Assembly (NCBI GenBank): GCA_016295145.1
Contig: JAEDLR010000030.1
Coordinates: 1 to 23,595, forward strand
Length of the DNA stretch: 23,595 bases
Reading direction: 5' to 3'
Source of the DNA: Oscillospiraceae bacterium
Lineage (GTDB): Bacteria; Bacillota; Clostridia; Oscillospirales; Ruminococcaceae
Position numbers and translations under genes: made by a program. Shown one piece after another: positions 22,548 to 23,595 of the stretch; positions within the stretch are counted from its first letter, which is position 1, and every line of letters starts with the position of its first letter. The notes under the pieces were generated by a model, which did not search any database, was not told the origin of the DNA, and saw only the letters and a list, made by a program, of their open reading frames with translations.

Positions 22548-22970
22548 TCAGCCAGTATAATTCTTATCGGCGATGGTACCGTAATTACTGGAGTTATAGC
22601 TGCCACCGGTACACATTAGCTCAACCTGAAAAGTTGCCAACTCACCACTAAAGGTTGGTATCGTCTTAAAATAAACCGTAGTATTGATCTCAGAGATTTG
22701 TACGGTTCTGTCCAATGGGAAACGGGGATTACCACTAGTGATCACAACGTAATTCAGAGCACCGTTGCCGCTTTTTGAAGTACAGGTTGCTTTGTATCCG
22801 GGACCATAGGTATTCACGGTGCAAGTATCTATACTATGCTCCGCATGGGGCGTATAATACACCCCCCAAGTTGTAGCATCTCCGGCGGCATTTACTCCCA
22901 TGCCGCCAATACCAACAGTCATCGTAACAATACCCAGCAAACTTGCCATAGCCTTCTTAATCTTAAACAT
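22548..22970 (-). CDS. Small secreted protein of unknown function
   Basis: 140 aa from ATG 22970 with GGAGG about 6 nt upstream. Residues 1-28 are a signal peptide (MFKIKKAMASLLGIVTMTVG, then GVNA as a likely cleavage site). The mature ~112 residues are rich in Thr, Ser, Gly, Asn and Tyr and look all-beta, with three Cys (50, 63, 120). I do not recognise the family. It has no membrane anchor, no dockerin and no enzyme motif. It is the first gene after a full-consensus promoter with a structured leader, and the lipoprotein and two membrane proteins follow. A secreted effector, bacteriocin-like protein or binding protein is possible. Confidence 0.75.
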   Translation of the reverse strand: MFKIKKAMASLLGIVTMTVGIGGMGVNAAGDATTWGVYYTPHAEHSIDTCTVNTYGPGYKATCTSKSGNGALNYVVITSGNPRFPLDRTVQISEINTTVYFKTIPTFSGELATFQVELMCTGGSYNSSNYGTIADKNYTG

Positions 22971-23131
22971 AATAAACCTCCATATTGTTTCAAGTCAGAA
23001 ATTCGTACTGTCGTTCCACACCGGTGGGGTAAGCAACTTAGCCCAAGGGGCTCACCTCATTTCCATAAGTATTTTGCGCCTAAAGCAAACAATCATGAGT
23101 GGCACTTTTCCGTTTCATATGTGCCAATTAT
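22971..23131 (-). promoter_or_regulatory. Structured leader of the secreted-protein operon
   Basis: The ~150-nt leader opens with a 5-bp hairpin at the transcript 5' end (23101-23105 / 23121-23125). It also holds two overlapping stems that exclude each other: 23050-23056 with 23028-23034 (7 bp, one G-U), and 23040-23044 with 23048-23052 (5 bp, 3-nt loop). No known riboswitch class is recognised. Confidence 0.45.
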
Positions 23132-23160
23132 ATTATAAAGTATTTTCAATCATTTGTCAA
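23132..23160 (-). promoter_or_regulatory. Promoter of the four-gene secreted/lipoprotein/membrane set
   Basis: On the minus strand, the full consensus -35 TTGACA (23160-23155) and -10 TATAAT (23137-23132) have a 17-bp spacer in AT-rich surroundings. Confidence 0.9.
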
Positions 23161-23233
23161 GTGGTATTTTGATATGAAACGCTAAATTTGTAGAAATATC
23201 AATGGAACGGCTCAAAAGGCAACGGTTCCTTTG

Positions 23234-23452
23234 CTATCGTTTTCGATTGACTGTCGTCATTAACGATTGACCACGCTCGGTCTTGGCGGACAGCACTTCT
23301 TTTTCTCTTGTAAGGAGCTGAACACTGTCGGAAAGCCATTTTATTTTGCGGGAAATGGCTTTCAGCCGCTTGATCGTAACCGTCAAATCCCCGGAGTAAG
23401 TTCGGGCAAACTGACCACAGGAGGAATCAGCATGGAATCGAATACACAGCAA
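23234..23452 (-). pseudogene. Coiled-coil gene fragment (uncertain)
   Basis: A minus-strand frame whose last ~50 residues read like real coding sequence: DLTVTIKRLKAISRKIKWLS, then a Leu/Glu/Lys-rich helix and stop. No ribosome site precedes the nominal ATG, so the 5' end of the gene appears to be missing. I do not recognise the family. Confidence 0.3.
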
Positions 23453-23494
23453 TCAGAGCAATACACATCATGCTCACCGAGAATCATCGGTTAG
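23432..23494 (+). CDS. Short ORF with a strong ribosome site
   Basis: 20 codons (MESNTQQSEQYTSCSPRIIG) begin 7 nt after AGGAGG (23419-23424). The composition recalls the start of small TnpW-like proteins of conjugative elements, which usually continue past the R-I-G step. Here a TAG stops it, so it could be a stub. It overlaps the antisense fragment above. Confidence 0.25.
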   Translation: MESNTQQSEQYTSCSPRIIG

Positions 23495-23595
23495 CCTCAT
23501 CTTTTGTGATTGGAGGTCATTTATTTGACGGGGATTCCTCTCTAAGATTCAGTTTGCAGGGCCAAAGTTGAAAAATTTTTCGCAAAGATATTGAC

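Noticed and set aside
23570..23581. 12-bp perfect palindrome GAAAAATTTTTC
   Set aside because: Simple A/T run of low information, and no promoter or gene end is tied to it.
1..23595. CRISPR array, tRNA or rRNA genes, complete insertion sequence
   Set aside because: No regularly spaced direct repeats, cloverleaf or rRNA-like sequence, or intact transposase were seen.

Overview
This window comes from a cellulosome-forming gut Firmicute, most likely a Ruminococcus of the R. champanellensis / R. flavefaciens type. The evidence is two secreted proteins with type I dockerins, a CBM22-type start of a third secreted protein, a CotH-kinase protein with an N-terminal dockerin, and consensus Gram-positive promoters and AGGAGG ribosome sites. 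The genus is inferred from domain style only. No rRNA, tRNA or CRISPR array was recognised.

Layout. (1) 1-4050, minus strand: a xylan-degradation locus. A 1168-aa GH43 / CBM22 / dockerin / SGNH-esterase protein is followed by the start of a second CBM22 protein cut by the window edge. Each gene is preceded by the same ~115-bp promoter-leader block, about 90% identical. (2) 4242-6313, minus strand: a metallophosphoesterase, a DIP1984-like coiled-coil protein and a GyrI-like effector-binding protein. They share a divergent, interlocked promoter region with (3) 6456-9263, plus strand: a single-chain MmeI-like (type IIL) restriction-modification enzyme whose specificity part is markedly AT-rich. 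(4) 9414-12155, plus strand: the dockerin-LTD-CotH protein with its own promoter and terminator. (5) 12408-15088, minus strand: an arsenic/thiol-stress operon in the order arsR, a C_GCAxxG_C_C redox protein, an ArsP-type permease, a small thioredoxin-like protein and arsC. A consensus promoter and a candidate ArsR operator precede it. (6) 15272-16114, plus strand: a VOC/glyoxalase-fold protein and a pseudogene broken by two in-frame TGA codons. (7) 16114-17932, minus strand: a PutP-type sodium/proline symporter with a ~240-nt leader and a hairpin between the Shine-Dalgarno and the start codon. (8) 18019-19300: a small unknown ORF, a GNAT acetyltransferase and a scar of truncated gene starts. 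(9) 19304-23160, minus strand: an unrecognised four-gene set of a small secreted protein, a Cys-rich lipoprotein and two ABC-2-like membrane proteins, driven by a strong promoter with a structured leader. (10) 23234-23595: gene fragments.

How the genes work together. The cellulosomal genes attack substituted xylan: arabinose or xylose removal by GH43, ester removal by SGNH, and attachment through dockerins to scaffoldins that are not in this window. The arsenic operon is a self-contained detoxification unit. The four-gene set at the right end is the best candidate for something undescribed. It looks like a membrane export or immunity system, but no ATPase is encoded next to it here.

All calls come from reading the sequence and protein motifs by eye. 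No database search was possible.
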